Shown here piece after piece: positions 24,804 to 33,422 of a stretch of DNA of 34,996 nucleotides; within the stretch, counting starts at the first letter, position 1; every line of letters starts with the position of its first letter. This stretch comes from Bacilli bacterium (GTDB taxonomy: Bacteria; Bacillota_I; Bacilli_A; ML615J-28; CAG-313): the NCBI GenBank assembly GCA_017398545.1, contig JAFQFT010000001.1:1-34996 (forward strand), read 5' to 3'. The notes below the pieces were generated by a model that was given only the letters and a program-made list of their open reading frames with translations, was not told the DNA's origin and made no database searches. The translations under genes were made by a program, and so were the position numbers.

Positions 24804-25775
24804 TTATCTCTTAACTTCTTTAATTAATAATTTAATAACATCTTCAACATTTAAATGATCATTTACAGCATTATAATTAATTTTAACTCTATGTCTTAAT
24901 ACTGGAAATGCTAATGCATTAATATCTTCATAAGAAACATTATAATTACCATGCATTAAAGCACGAATTTTAGCAGCAGTGATCAAAGCTTGTCCAGCAC
25001 GTGGAGAAGCACCATATTTAATATATTTCTTAGCTACATCATTAGCACCTTCGATTTCTGGATGCGTTGCAGCAACAAGATTCATTGCATAGTTTAATAC
25101 ATCATCAACTACAGGTACATCTTTACAAGTTTCTCTCATCGCAAGAATTGTTGGTCCATCAACTACTGCACAAGCAGTTTCATCCATTGTAAGTTGTGTC
25201 ATCTTAACGATATTAGCAAGTTCTTCAACAGTTGGGAAATCCATAATTAATTTAAAGATAAAACGGTCCATTTGAGCCTCAGGTAATGGGTAAGTACCAT
25301 CTTGTTCAATTGGATTTTCAGTTGCAAGCACAAAGAATGGTTCAGCCATTGGATAAGTTTTATTAGCAATAGTAACTTTATGTTCTTGCATTACCTCAAG
25401 CATCGCAGATTGAGTTTTTGGTGTAGCACGGTTAATTTCATCAGCTAAAATTAAATTAGCAAAAATCGGACCTTCTTGGAACACTGTTTGCATTCTACCA
25501 TTTTCATCTTTTTGAATAATATTTGTACCAGTTACATCTGAAGGCATTAAGTCAGGTGTAAACTGTATTCTTGAGAATGGTAGACTTAACACTTTACCAA
25601 GTGATCTAACTAAACGAGTTTTACCAACCCCAGGAACACCTTCTAAAAGAACATTACCACCTGCAATAATTGCGATTATAACATTTTCAACAACATCATC
25701 TTGTCCAACAATGTCTTTTTTAATTTCATTTTTAATATTTTCAATTGTCTTGCTAAAAAGACTTACATTTTCCAT
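24804..25775 (-). CDS. MoxR-family AAA ATPase
   Basis: The 323-aa protein has Walker A GVPGVGKT (46-53), the MoxR phrase RIQFTPDLMPSDVTGT (about 69-84), Walker B LILADEINRA and the sensor-1 region LATENPIEQDGTYPLPEAQMDRF. The C-terminal lid contains GASPRAGQALI. MoxR ATPases act as chaperone-like machines that insert cofactors or remodel complexes together with VWA proteins. AGGAG lies before the ATG. It is the central gene of the array, with 9-bp gaps on both sides. Which complex it serves is unknown; the iron-sulfur/thioredoxin protein in the same array is an attractive client. Confidence 0.95.
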   Translation of the reverse strand: MENVSLFSKTIENIKNEIKKDIVGQDDVVENVIIAIIAGGNVLLEGVPGVGKTRLVRSLGKVLSLPFSRIQFTPDLMPSDVTGTNIIQKDENGRMQTVFQEGPIFANLILADEINRATPKTQSAMLEVMQEHKVTIANKTYPMAEPFFVLATENPIEQDGTYPLPEAQMDRFIFKLIMDFPTVEELANIVKMTQLTMDETACAVVDGPTILAMRETCKDVPVVDDVLNYAMNLVAATHPEIEGANDVAKKYIKYGASPRAGQALITAAKIRALMHGNYNVSYEDINALAFPVLRHRVKINYNAVNDHLNVEDVIKLLIKEVKR

Positions 25776-25784
25776 AATTTTCTC

Positions 25785-27221
25785 CTATTCTTCTTCGTAA
25801 AAGCCAAATAAGCCATCGAAGTATTTATCAAATAATTCTTTATATTCTTCTGGAAGTGTTCCATCATTAAACATTCCAATTAATGTTCCGTAATATTTAC
25901 TTATTACTTCACCATATTCAACGCTACCTTTTTCAATATCAAAAATAATATCATCACTACCGAATAAAACTTCGCCAGTTCCATAACCTCCTTCAAATTC
26001 TCCTTCATTAACTTTTGGAGGTTCAGTTTCATTAATTTGACCTTTATTTTCAGTACCATCGCCTTCATTATCATTAATTTCTGGTTCTTTTAAACCAAAA
26101 ATAATTTCAAGTTGTGAAACAACATATTCAATAACTAATTTATTTTCAGCTTGAATTCTTAAAATATTTAAAATATTTTCTTTATGTTTTTTAATGACAA
26201 CTTCAACTGCTTCACTTAAATTATTTTGTCCTTCTAATGATTTTAATTCATTTGCAAAATCAAGCAATGCTTTAGTTAAACGTTCTTCCTTATTTAATTT
26301 TGAATTAACAATTACTGTTCTAAAATCATTATCAAATTCTAATAGTGCTCCACTTGTAGTAGTTGGATCACCACATAAATAAACATAAATGTTTTCAATA
26401 CAATTATTTACATTAGACACATTTAGTGCATTAATTTGAACAGCTATATCTTTTACTAAACTACTACTAGAGCTTTTAATTTCATTAAATACCTCATTAT
26501 TAGAATTTATTAAATCAAGTCTAAGTAGTGAATCTGCAATAATTTCAGTAACTAACTTCTTCATTTCAGATTCAAGTTCAACAGTTTCTAAACTGTTTAA
26601 TAACTCTTTTAAATTATTAACTACTGGATCTTTTAAATCTTTTTCAACATTAGAAGTTTCTACAACTTCAATTAAGTCTAGTAATGCTCTTACAGTCCAG
26701 TTATCTAAATCATACTTTGGTTCTTCTGGTTCAGGAGTTACAACAGGAGGTTTTTCATAAACCTCAACAGCAGCAACTGTAATACCAAGAGCGCAAGCTA
26801 AACCAATTAACACAAAGAAAAACACACTAAACTTCATACCTAATTTTTTTAATGAAATATTAGACAAAATATTTAAAGTATCTTCTCTTTGTAAATTCAC
26901 TATGGTAGAATCATCATGTTCAAATTCTATCATTGTTTGAACCTTTTGATTTAGTCCTAAATCTTTATCTAGCCTTTTAGCAACTTTTAATTCTTTTGGA
27001 AAAGTAATTAAAAATAATAACCCAAAAACTAAAATAAATATAACATTAAATAAAAGTAACAATATTAAGTCAAAAAATTCACTTATATTAATTTTTCCAA
27101 AATGAACAATTAACTTTGGTATAGTAACAACTATTAAAGCAACAGATAAACCTATGAGACTACTTTTTATTAATGCTTCAAATAACATTTTCTTTCTAAA
27201 TTTATTAAAACTTTCCTTCAT
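25785..27221 (-). CDS. Uncharacterised membrane protein of the MoxR cluster (478 aa)
   Basis: Three membrane segments are visible (about 18-38, 50-73 and 130-152). Between the second and third is a soluble loop with KRLDKDLGLNQKVQTMIEFE. This loop resembles parts of DUF4175-like proteins that also occur near MoxR/VWA genes; that comparison is from memory. The remaining 320 residues are acidic, probably outside, helical up to about 380, then a Gly/Glu-rich linker and a short C-terminal helix rich in aromatic residues. AAAGGGTG stands before the ATG. It lies 11 bp after the ferredoxin-thioredoxin gene and 9 bp before MoxR. I cannot assign a function. Confidence 0.8.
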   Translation of the reverse strand: MKESFNKFRKKMLFEALIKSSLIGLSVALIVVTIPKLIVHFGKINISEFFDLILLLLFNVIFILVFGLLFLITFPKELKVAKRLDKDLGLNQKVQTMIEFEHDDSTIVNLQREDTLNILSNISLKKLGMKFSVFFFVLIGLACALGITVAAVEVYEKPPVVTPEPEEPKYDLDNWTVRALLDLIEVVETSNVEKDLKDPVVNNLKELLNSLETVELESEMKKLVTEIIADSLLRLDLINSNNEVFNEIKSSSSSLVKDIAVQINALNVSNVNNCIENIYVYLCGDPTTTSGALLEFDNDFRTVIVNSKLNKEERLTKALLDFANELKSLEGQNNLSEAVEVVIKKHKENILNILRIQAENKLVIEYVVSQLEIIFGLKEPEINDNEGDGTENKGQINETEPPKVNEGEFEGGYGTGEVLFGSDDIIFDIEKGSVEYGEVISKYYGTLIGMFNDGTLPEEYKELFDKYFDGLFGFYEEE

Positions 27222-27232
27222 ATAAACACCCT

Positions 27233-29113
27233 TTAATCAATTAATTTTTCAATTTCAATTCTTAAATCATCTTCAGTCATTGATCCATGCGTAACATTAG
27301 AAATAACACCATCTTGATCTACTATTACAGTTACTGGCCATGCTTTTTTACCACCAAGTAATGTATAATATGAACTTTGTGGATTATCATAACCAAACAT
27401 AATACTAAAACCTTCAAATTGCGTTTTAATAAAGTTCTCAACATCTTCTGGATCATTTTGATAACCTGTTGCTTCATGGACTGCAATAATGTTTACATAT
27501 TCACTATACTCTTCATATAGTTTATTAAAATGTGGCAATTCTTGAACACAAGGAGTACAATCTGTATACCAGAAATTAATAATTGTAATCTTACCTTTGT
27601 TAGATGCAACACTAAATGTATCATCACTACCTATTAAATTAATTTCTTGATTAATACAAATATTACCAACTTCATTTCCTACTGTTAAACCAAGTAAGGT
27701 ATAATTAATAATTTCAAAATATTCACTATCTGTTATCATACCAACTTTACTAATTAAAATCTTATCATTAAAATCTAAAAATACTGAATATGAATTAGCT
27801 TTTCCATTATTAAATTTCTTTAATAATTTATTATCTACATCAACAACAAATTTAAAATTACTATCATTAGGAACTATACTATCAATAGATATATCAGTAC
27901 TTGCTAATAAAATAATATTTAATTTATCATCACGATAACTATTTAGCTTTTGTATATCTAAATCATTAACATCATTAAAGAAATAAAGAAGCGTTGCATT
28001 AGTATCAACAGATATATCAAATGTTTGATTATAACAATCTGTTATTTTAAAATCATCAACAATATCAAAATTCTTATATGTATTAGGACCAATATTCACA
28101 AGTATCATTACAGTAGTAAGTGATACAAGCATTAAAACATATGTAATAATATTAAAATTTTTTCTACTAATCTTAAATACCTTTTTAGTATTAACTTCAT
28201 CAATAGTGGCATTTTGAATACTTTCAGTTTCATCATCTTCTTTGATTGCTTTAGAAATTAATTTCCAATTAATACATTTAACAGGACATTCTTTCATACA
28301 TTCACCACATTGAATACATTCATGGTCACCAACATCTTTAACATCCATTTTACAGTTAGTTATACATTTATTACAATGTGTACATGTAGTTTTATCTACT
28401 TTAACACCTAAAATCGATAATTTATTAAAAATACCATATATTGCACCAAGAGGACAAAAGAATCTACAGAAGAAACGATAAATAAACACTGACGCAACAA
28501 TAAAGATAATTAATAAGATAAATTTCCATGTAAATAAGGCACCAAGCATTTCAAAAAATGATTGGTTAGCTTTATTCATTAATAGGAATACAGCACCCTC
28601 AAATGTACCAGCAGGACAAATGTATTTACAAAAGCCTGGAAGTGGAATTCCTTTTGCTTGAAATGAATAAATTAGTGGAAGTCCAATAACTAAAACAAAT
28701 AATAATACATATTTAAAATAAGATAAGCATCTTGTAATTTTACTTTTTCTTACTTTTGGTGTTTTAATTTTATAAAGTAGCTCCTGTAAAAGACCAACAG
28801 GACATAAAAATCCACAAATTGTTCTTCCAAAAATAATACAATATAATAATATAATACCAAAAACATAAGTTGGTAATTTAGTTTTACTTTCAGCTAAAGC
28901 ATTTTGGATAGACCCTAGTGGACATGCTCCGATGGCTCCAGGACACGAATAACAATTAAGTCCAGGTAGACATACAGATTTTGATTTTCCTTGAAAAATC
29001 TCACCTGTAATAAAACCTTTCATATATGCATTATATAATAAAGCACTATATAATTGAATTATTTTTCTTTTACTAGGTTTTAGTTTACTAAAAAATTTTT
29101 TTATTTTGCTCAT
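27233..29113 (-). CDS. Membrane polyferredoxin fused to extracytoplasmic thioredoxin domains (626 aa)
   Basis: The N-terminal half is a NapH/YccM-like membrane iron-sulfur protein. It has cysteine groups at 48-64 (CLPGLNCYSCPGAIGAC), 100-104 (CGFLC), 162-166 (CKYIC) and 216-220 (CRFFC) near hydrophobic segments. Two ferredoxin clusters follow, Cys244-247-250-254 and 266-269-272-276. A membrane segment at about 322-341 leads to two thioredoxin-like folds. The first (about 350-475) has lost the CxxC; the second has NFWYTDCTPC (Cys519, Cys522) and WPVT with the cis-Pro. Electrons could pass from cytoplasmic ferredoxin through the membrane to the outer thioredoxin, but this direction is inference. 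The gene begins 6 bp after the 256-aa membrane protein gene. Confidence 0.9.
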   Translation of the reverse strand: MSKIKKFFSKLKPSKRKIIQLYSALLYNAYMKGFITGEIFQGKSKSVCLPGLNCYSCPGAIGACPLGSIQNALAESKTKLPTYVFGIILLYCIIFGRTICGFLCPVGLLQELLYKIKTPKVRKSKITRCLSYFKYVLLFVLVIGLPLIYSFQAKGIPLPGFCKYICPAGTFEGAVFLLMNKANQSFFEMLGALFTWKFILLIIFIVASVFIYRFFCRFFCPLGAIYGIFNKLSILGVKVDKTTCTHCNKCITNCKMDVKDVGDHECIQCGECMKECPVKCINWKLISKAIKEDDETESIQNATIDEVNTKKVFKISRKNFNIITYVLMLVSLTTVMILVNIGPNTYKNFDIVDDFKITDCYNQTFDISVDTNATLLYFFNDVNDLDIQKLNSYRDDKLNIILLASTDISIDSIVPNDSNFKFVVDVDNKLLKKFNNGKANSYSVFLDFNDKILISKVGMITDSEYFEIINYTLLGLTVGNEVGNICINQEINLIGSDDTFSVASNKGKITIINFWYTDCTPCVQELPHFNKLYEEYSEYVNIIAVHEATGYQNDPEDVENFIKTQFEGFSIMFGYDNPQSSYYTLLGGKKAWPVTVIVDQDGVISNVTHGSMTEDDLRIEIEKLID

Positions 29114-29119
29114 ATTTTA

Positions 29120-29890
29120 TCACCCTAGACCTATACATTCTGTACAAATATTAATAGCTTTTTGAAGTGTATCATTAGCTCCACCATTATTAATACCAAT
29201 AATTATTAATACTACCGCAATACATAAAATACCTAACTGAATAATATTTTTAATTAATAATTTCTTCTTTGATTCAGTTACTGTATAACTAACTTTACCA
29301 TTTGTTTTAATAATTTCTAATAAAAATTTACATGCTTTTTTGGATTTATATTCTTCAAATACTGCGTATCCAATAAATGCTGCAAATGTAATTATTACCC
29401 AAGGCATTAAATGAAGGGATAATAAAGTTGCTTGTTTAAATAAATCACCACTTGGATCAAAATGTTTTGTATTCAATAAGTAACTAATACTCATGTATGA
29501 TGAAATAATAAGAATAATTATTAAAATACATTTTGCTATTTTTTTGGAACGTTCAATACATATTAATTCATATTTTAAAGTTTTATCACTAATTTCAGGA
29601 CAAATTCTTTCTAAATTCTTTTGTTTAGTTACATTAGATATTTTAGAAATATTTTTATACTTAATATCAGAGATATTAAAATATATAAAAGAACCAATAA
29701 TTAATAATATCCAAAGTATTAATACTGGTAATATTTCTAAAATATATTGAGTACAAATTTCTTTTGTAAATACTTGATTATTATTAAAATAAATTCGTAA
29801 AATTTGAATTATGAAAACAATACCTAATAATATTGTTTGAAAACTTGTACAAAGTACTAATATTTTATTTACTTTATTACTTTTGTTCAT
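29120..29890 (-). CDS. Five-span membrane protein ending in ICTECIGLG
   Basis: The 256-aa protein has hydrophobic segments at about 9-31, 48-72, 117-140, 159-177 and 214-231. An odd number of spans places one end outside; I favour the C-terminus. The last residues, AINICTECIGLG, match the tail of small CD1871A-type CXXC proteins that I recall beside 4Fe-4S proteins in clostridia. If correct, the CTEC pair forms a redox site that faces the outer thioredoxin domain of the next gene product. The rest of the protein is not recognised. AAAGGAG lies before the ATG. It is the first gene of the tightly spaced array. Confidence 0.8.
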   Translation of the reverse strand: MNKSNKVNKILVLCTSFQTILLGIVFIIQILRIYFNNNQVFTKEICTQYILEILPVLILWILLIIGSFIYFNISDIKYKNISKISNVTKQKNLERICPEISDKTLKYELICIERSKKIAKCILIIILIISSYMSISYLLNTKHFDPSGDLFKQATLLSLHLMPWVIITFAAFIGYAVFEEYKSKKACKFLLEIIKTNGKVSYTVTESKKKLLIKNIIQLGILCIAVVLIIIGINNGGANDTLQKAINICTECIGLG

Positions 29891-29917
29891 AAGTTTTCTC
29901 CTTTCTTTTTTAAGAAT

Positions 29918-29941
29918 ATAAGGGCCCTATTGGGCCCTTAT
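29918..29941 (-). terminator. GC-rich hairpin between the 1059-aa lipoprotein gene and the redox/MoxR array
   Basis: A 10-bp stem, ATAAGGGCCC / GGGCCCTTAT, with a 4-nt loop begins a few bases after the lipoprotein stop codon. It is the most GC-rich hairpin I noticed in the window. The following minus-strand bases, ATTCTTAAAAAAG, make only a poor U-tract. It may be a leaky terminator or an mRNA-stabilising structure that lets the lipoprotein be made in excess over the following genes. Confidence 0.5.
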
Positions 29942-29944
29942 CTA

Positions 29945-32900
29945 TTAATTAGAACTTGTAGGCCCTAAATATTTAAAATAATAACATAGTTTTAACCATG
30001 AAAATTCAACACCTTCAAATGTATATTTATCCATTAATAAACCAAGTACTTTCGCAAATTGTTCATCAACTTTAACACATCCATATAATTCTAAGTGTTC
30101 ATTTGTTACCATATTACTATTTACATATTCAGTAACATATTCTGTATAATCTTTTAATCCTATTTTTTCTAAATCTTCATCAGTAAATTTAACATAAGTA
30201 TATCCATTTTCTTCAGTATAACCATTGTCACCGATATTTTCTACTTCGAAATACTCATTATTTTTATCATAACATACATAGTAACGAATCATATTATTTT
30301 GATCATCAAAATATGTTACACGATAATAACCATCTTCATCAACAATTTTTTGACCAAATTCATCTCTACTAAAATCAAACGCATTATACTTACTACTTAA
30401 TGCTTGAAGAAGTGTTACACCAGTAATATTATTAATATAAGCCATATCGCAATAAACATAGTTATCACTAGCTAATGAATCTTTTACATGATAGAAACCA
30501 TCATCACCAATTTCTACATCAACATAGTTACCAGATATAATATCAGACATTTCATCATCACTTGAAGTAAAGAAGCCAGGAGATGCAACAGTTAATAATT
30601 CTTTAGTATCTGCAACAAATGACATTTCAACTTCAATTGAAGAATATTCATTAATATCATAGAAACATGCTCTAAATAAATATAACTTACCTTGTTCTAA
30701 GTAAATATACGCAACGAAATTGTCATCAAGTTGTCCACCATTACTTAAAATCTTAGCATATTCTCTTAAACCATAATCAGGTTCTGCAATAGCTTCACCA
30801 TTTTCATCACAAATCCAACCTTGAGTTTCAATTTGTTCAGTTGAATAGAATTTATACACACCTGATTTTTCAGGAATAAATCCAAAGATAATACCACGTG
30901 GAAGAATAATTCTATCAATCATACCACTTGCAGTAGCAGGAGTATAAATACCATTTCCTTCAAACATAATAGGTTCAAATGGCATTACACCAACTGTAGG
31001 TAAACCTAATTCTTTACCACCAGTACCATATGCAGAATAATAAACACATACTTCTAACCATTGATTTTGATTATTTTTAGCTAAATCATCACCAAGTGCT
31101 TTACATACTTCTTTTAAAGCATCAGCAAGTACTTTAGTAACAGGAGTATAACCAACTTCTGAGTTACTTGCATAAATTGAATATTCTTCAATAACAGCAT
31201 TATAATCAACACCATCTGCACCTATACATTTACCTTCTAAACAAATTTCATAAAGTGTAGAATTATTCCATTTAGTACCACTTAACATATCAGCTAGTAA
31301 ATAAGGACCAGTTGCAGTTCCTACATGATAATAACCATCTTCTTCGTTATAAACAACATTTACATAGTTTTGATAACTCATTGTAAATTCATTAATTGAT
31401 CCAGTTGCACATTCTCTAAAGATATATGTTTCTTTATCAATATCTTCTTCTCTTAAAATACGAATATTTGAAACATATACAGCATCTTCTCCACTTGAGT
31501 AAGATTCATCTTTTAAATAACAAAATGCAATTTCATATTCTCTTTCTTCTAATGCTAAATACGCATATGAAGTTTCCCAATCTAGACTCTTACCAACAAT
31601 TTGTGTTGCTATAGCATTATCAACAATTACATATAAATAGTCATATTCTTCAGTTGACGAAAAATAATCAAATGTTAATACTTCACCAACTTTCAAATAA
31701 GTTGTTATATATACAATTGAGTATGATGGATTCTTATCTTGGTTAGAAGGCTTAATAGTTTGTTTACCATTAAATTCTTCAACAACCCAAGGCCAAGAAT
31801 ATTTAGCATCATCACCATCTTCAGGTGAATATGTTCCTTCAAATCTTGAACCATCATGATTAGTGCCATTAACTGCATCTTCTAATACACTAGAATCTTC
31901 TTGTTGAATATCTGGTTCTTCCATATAATTTTCTTCACCAGATTGTCCAGTATATGTAGGATAATAATCATCTTGTAAATATTTATCAAATGTTTGTGTC
32001 CACTTATCAGTAGCAGTAACAGCACCAACACCAATTTCTGCAATAAGACCATAACTATCAATAAAGATTGTAGTAGGATAAGCTGAAATACTAAATTGAT
32101 TAGTAAATAATGGATCAAAAGTTAGATTTTCTGTATCACCATCAATATCAAGTGCAACATCAAAAGTAAGTCCCATAGACTCTTTAAATCCCTTAACATC
32201 ATCTAAAGTATCACCATTACCTGCAATTGTAGGATTTATTGCAATTATTACAACGTCATCTTTATATGCTTTTTTATTACCTAAAGAATCAATATATGTA
32301 GATTCATAAGCCTCTACCATATATGGAAATTCATAATAACAAGCACTACAAGTTGTATACCAGAAGTTAAGAATTACTAATTTATTTTTTTCTAATAAAT
32401 CATATAATGATAAAGATTCACCTTCAGTATTAGTTAAAGTAAAATCATACATTACATCACCTAATTCATAAGTTGTAAAAATATCACCTTCTACACCTTT
32501 AAGTGATTCAATTTCAGCTTCAACTTCGATAACACTACCAATTAAATCAGTTTGGAACATTTCACGATTTAAATAGTAACCATCTCTACCTTCTACAACT
32601 ACATCATAGTTTTTAGGTGATAGATTTGTAACAAATTTACCTTCTGCATTTGTATAACCTTCAGTTAATTTTTCATCACCATCATAAAACATAACATAGA
32701 AACCTTTTAAAGGTTTACCCGCAATATCTTTAACTAAAACAGTATATTCGATATCAGTCGGATTGTTATTAACATTATTTTTAACTTCAACATTAATTGT
32801 AAGTGTAGCTTCAAATCCTTCATAAGATACTTTAATAGTATGAGTACCAGCAGTATTAAGTTTTGCAAGATCATCACTAGAAATCATTGAAGTAGCTAAA

Positions 32901-33124
32901 TTAATAGTATCACTACTACCATCTGACTTTAATACTTGAATTTGAATATCATCTAATTTATCACTAACTTCAGTTGTATAGATTTTAGAAGGAACACTAG
33001 ATTCTACAATTTGAATAGATTCAATCACAGGATCTTTTTGTTTCTTACAACTTTTACAACTAGCTACTGTAAATAATAATACCAATACAAATATTAAAGT
33101 ACATGCTTTAATAATTCTTTTCAT
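29945..33124 (-). CDS. Giant lipoprotein with embedded TlpA-like thioredoxin domain (1059 aa)
   Basis: The lipobox VASC gives Cys23. In order: an Ig-like module (33-115), a Cna-B/prealbumin-like module (125-205) and a TlpA/thioredoxin domain (about 215-385) with NFWYTTCSAC (Cys259, Cys262) and YPTT (cis-Pro350). Next is a cleaved-adhesin-like sandwich (about 440-557), then two copies of a module marked by DGYYHV or DGFYHV and ending WLEVCVYY or WLKLCYYF (575-698 and 855-1054), with an FIPEKSGVYKF sandwich between them. It is exported and tethered, so its CSAC site could exchange electrons with the thioredoxin or CTEC sites of the next two gene products. The ATG lacks a good Shine-Dalgarno sequence; a hairpin lies upstream. 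Confidence 0.88.
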   Translation of the reverse strand: MKRIIKACTLIFVLVLLFTVASCKSCKKQKDPVIESIQIVESSVPSKIYTTEVSDKLDDIQIQVLKSDGSSDTINLATSMISSDDLAKLNTAGTHTIKVSYEGFEATLTINVEVKNNVNNNPTDIEYTVLVKDIAGKPLKGFYVMFYDGDEKLTEGYTNAEGKFVTNLSPKNYDVVVEGRDGYYLNREMFQTDLIGSVIEVEAEIESLKGVEGDIFTTYELGDVMYDFTLTNTEGESLSLYDLLEKNKLVILNFWYTTCSACYYEFPYMVEAYESTYIDSLGNKKAYKDDVVIIAINPTIAGNGDTLDDVKGFKESMGLTFDVALDIDGDTENLTFDPLFTNQFSISAYPTTIFIDSYGLIAEIGVGAVTATDKWTQTFDKYLQDDYYPTYTGQSGEENYMEEPDIQQEDSSVLEDAVNGTNHDGSRFEGTYSPEDGDDAKYSWPWVVEEFNGKQTIKPSNQDKNPSYSIVYITTYLKVGEVLTFDYFSSTEEYDYLYVIVDNAIATQIVGKSLDWETSYAYLALEEREYEIAFCYLKDESYSSGEDAVYVSNIRILREEDIDKETYIFRECATGSINEFTMSYQNYVNVVYNEEDGYYHVGTATGPYLLADMLSGTKWNNSTLYEICLEGKCIGADGVDYNAVIEEYSIYASNSEVGYTPVTKVLADALKEVCKALGDDLAKNNQNQWLEVCVYYSAYGTGGKELGLPTVGVMPFEPIMFEGNGIYTPATASGMIDRIILPRGIIFGFIPEKSGVYKFYSTEQIETQGWICDENGEAIAEPDYGLREYAKILSNGGQLDDNFVAYIYLEQGKLYLFRACFYDINEYSSIEVEMSFVADTKELLTVASPGFFTSSDDEMSDIISGNYVDVEIGDDGFYHVKDSLASDNYVYCDMAYINNITGVTLLQALSSKYNAFDFSRDEFGQKIVDEDGYYRVTYFDDQNNMIRYYVCYDKNNEYFEVENIGDNGYTEENGYTYVKFTDEDLEKIGLKDYTEYVTEYVNSNMVTNEHLELYGCVKVDEQFAKVLGLLMDKYTFEGVEFSWLKLCYYFKYLGPTSSN

Positions 33125-33138
33125 TATTTAATTACTTA

Positions 33139-33166
33139 TTATTTGTAAATTTAGTTTTACAAATAA
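33139..33166 (-). repeat. Inverted TTATTTGTAAA pair before the 1059-aa lipoprotein gene
   Basis: Two copies of the 11-mer TTATTTGTAAA in opposite orientation (33139-33149 and 33156-33166) are separated by 6 nt. They lie in the 55-bp gap between the small membrane-protein gene and the lipoprotein start. In RNA they would form an 11-bp hairpin without a U-tract; as DNA they form a palindromic site. The same 11-mer occurs twice in direct orientation before the 906-aa lipoprotein gene. Confidence 0.5.
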
Positions 33167-33179
33167 TTCCTTTCTATTT

Positions 33180-33422
33180 TTAAAATTTTAACCATAAATA
33201 TATTAATATCGCTGCAACTAAAAAACATCCAATTACAAGTAATAGTTTAGGAATATATGCTAAAAATGCAGCCTTAATTAAAGTCCATCTTTCTTCTTTA
33301 GAAACCATTACTATAGGCGATTTTTCTTTTTTATTATTCCAAGATGCATCTACATTCATATCATAAATTGTATGACCATCATCAATATATTCATTTGGTT
33401 TATTATTCTTATTTCTTTTCAT
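33180..33422 (-). CDS. Small single-span membrane protein (80 aa)
   Basis: A polar N-terminal half (KRNKNNKPNEYIDDGHTIYDMNVDASW) is followed by KEERWTLIKAAF and one strong membrane segment, LLLVIGCFLVAAILIYLWL, at the very end. It resembles small tail-anchored proteins. Two starts are possible: ATG at 33434, or ATG at 33422 with a weak GAAAG upstream. I give the shorter one. Both overlap the 3' end of oppF, so translation is probably coupled. A role with the Opp transporter is suggested only by position. Confidence 0.65.
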   Translation of the reverse strand: MKRNKNNKPNEYIDDGHTIYDMNVDASWNNKKEKSPIVMVSKEERWTLIKAAFLAYIPKLLLVIGCFLVAAILIYLWLKF

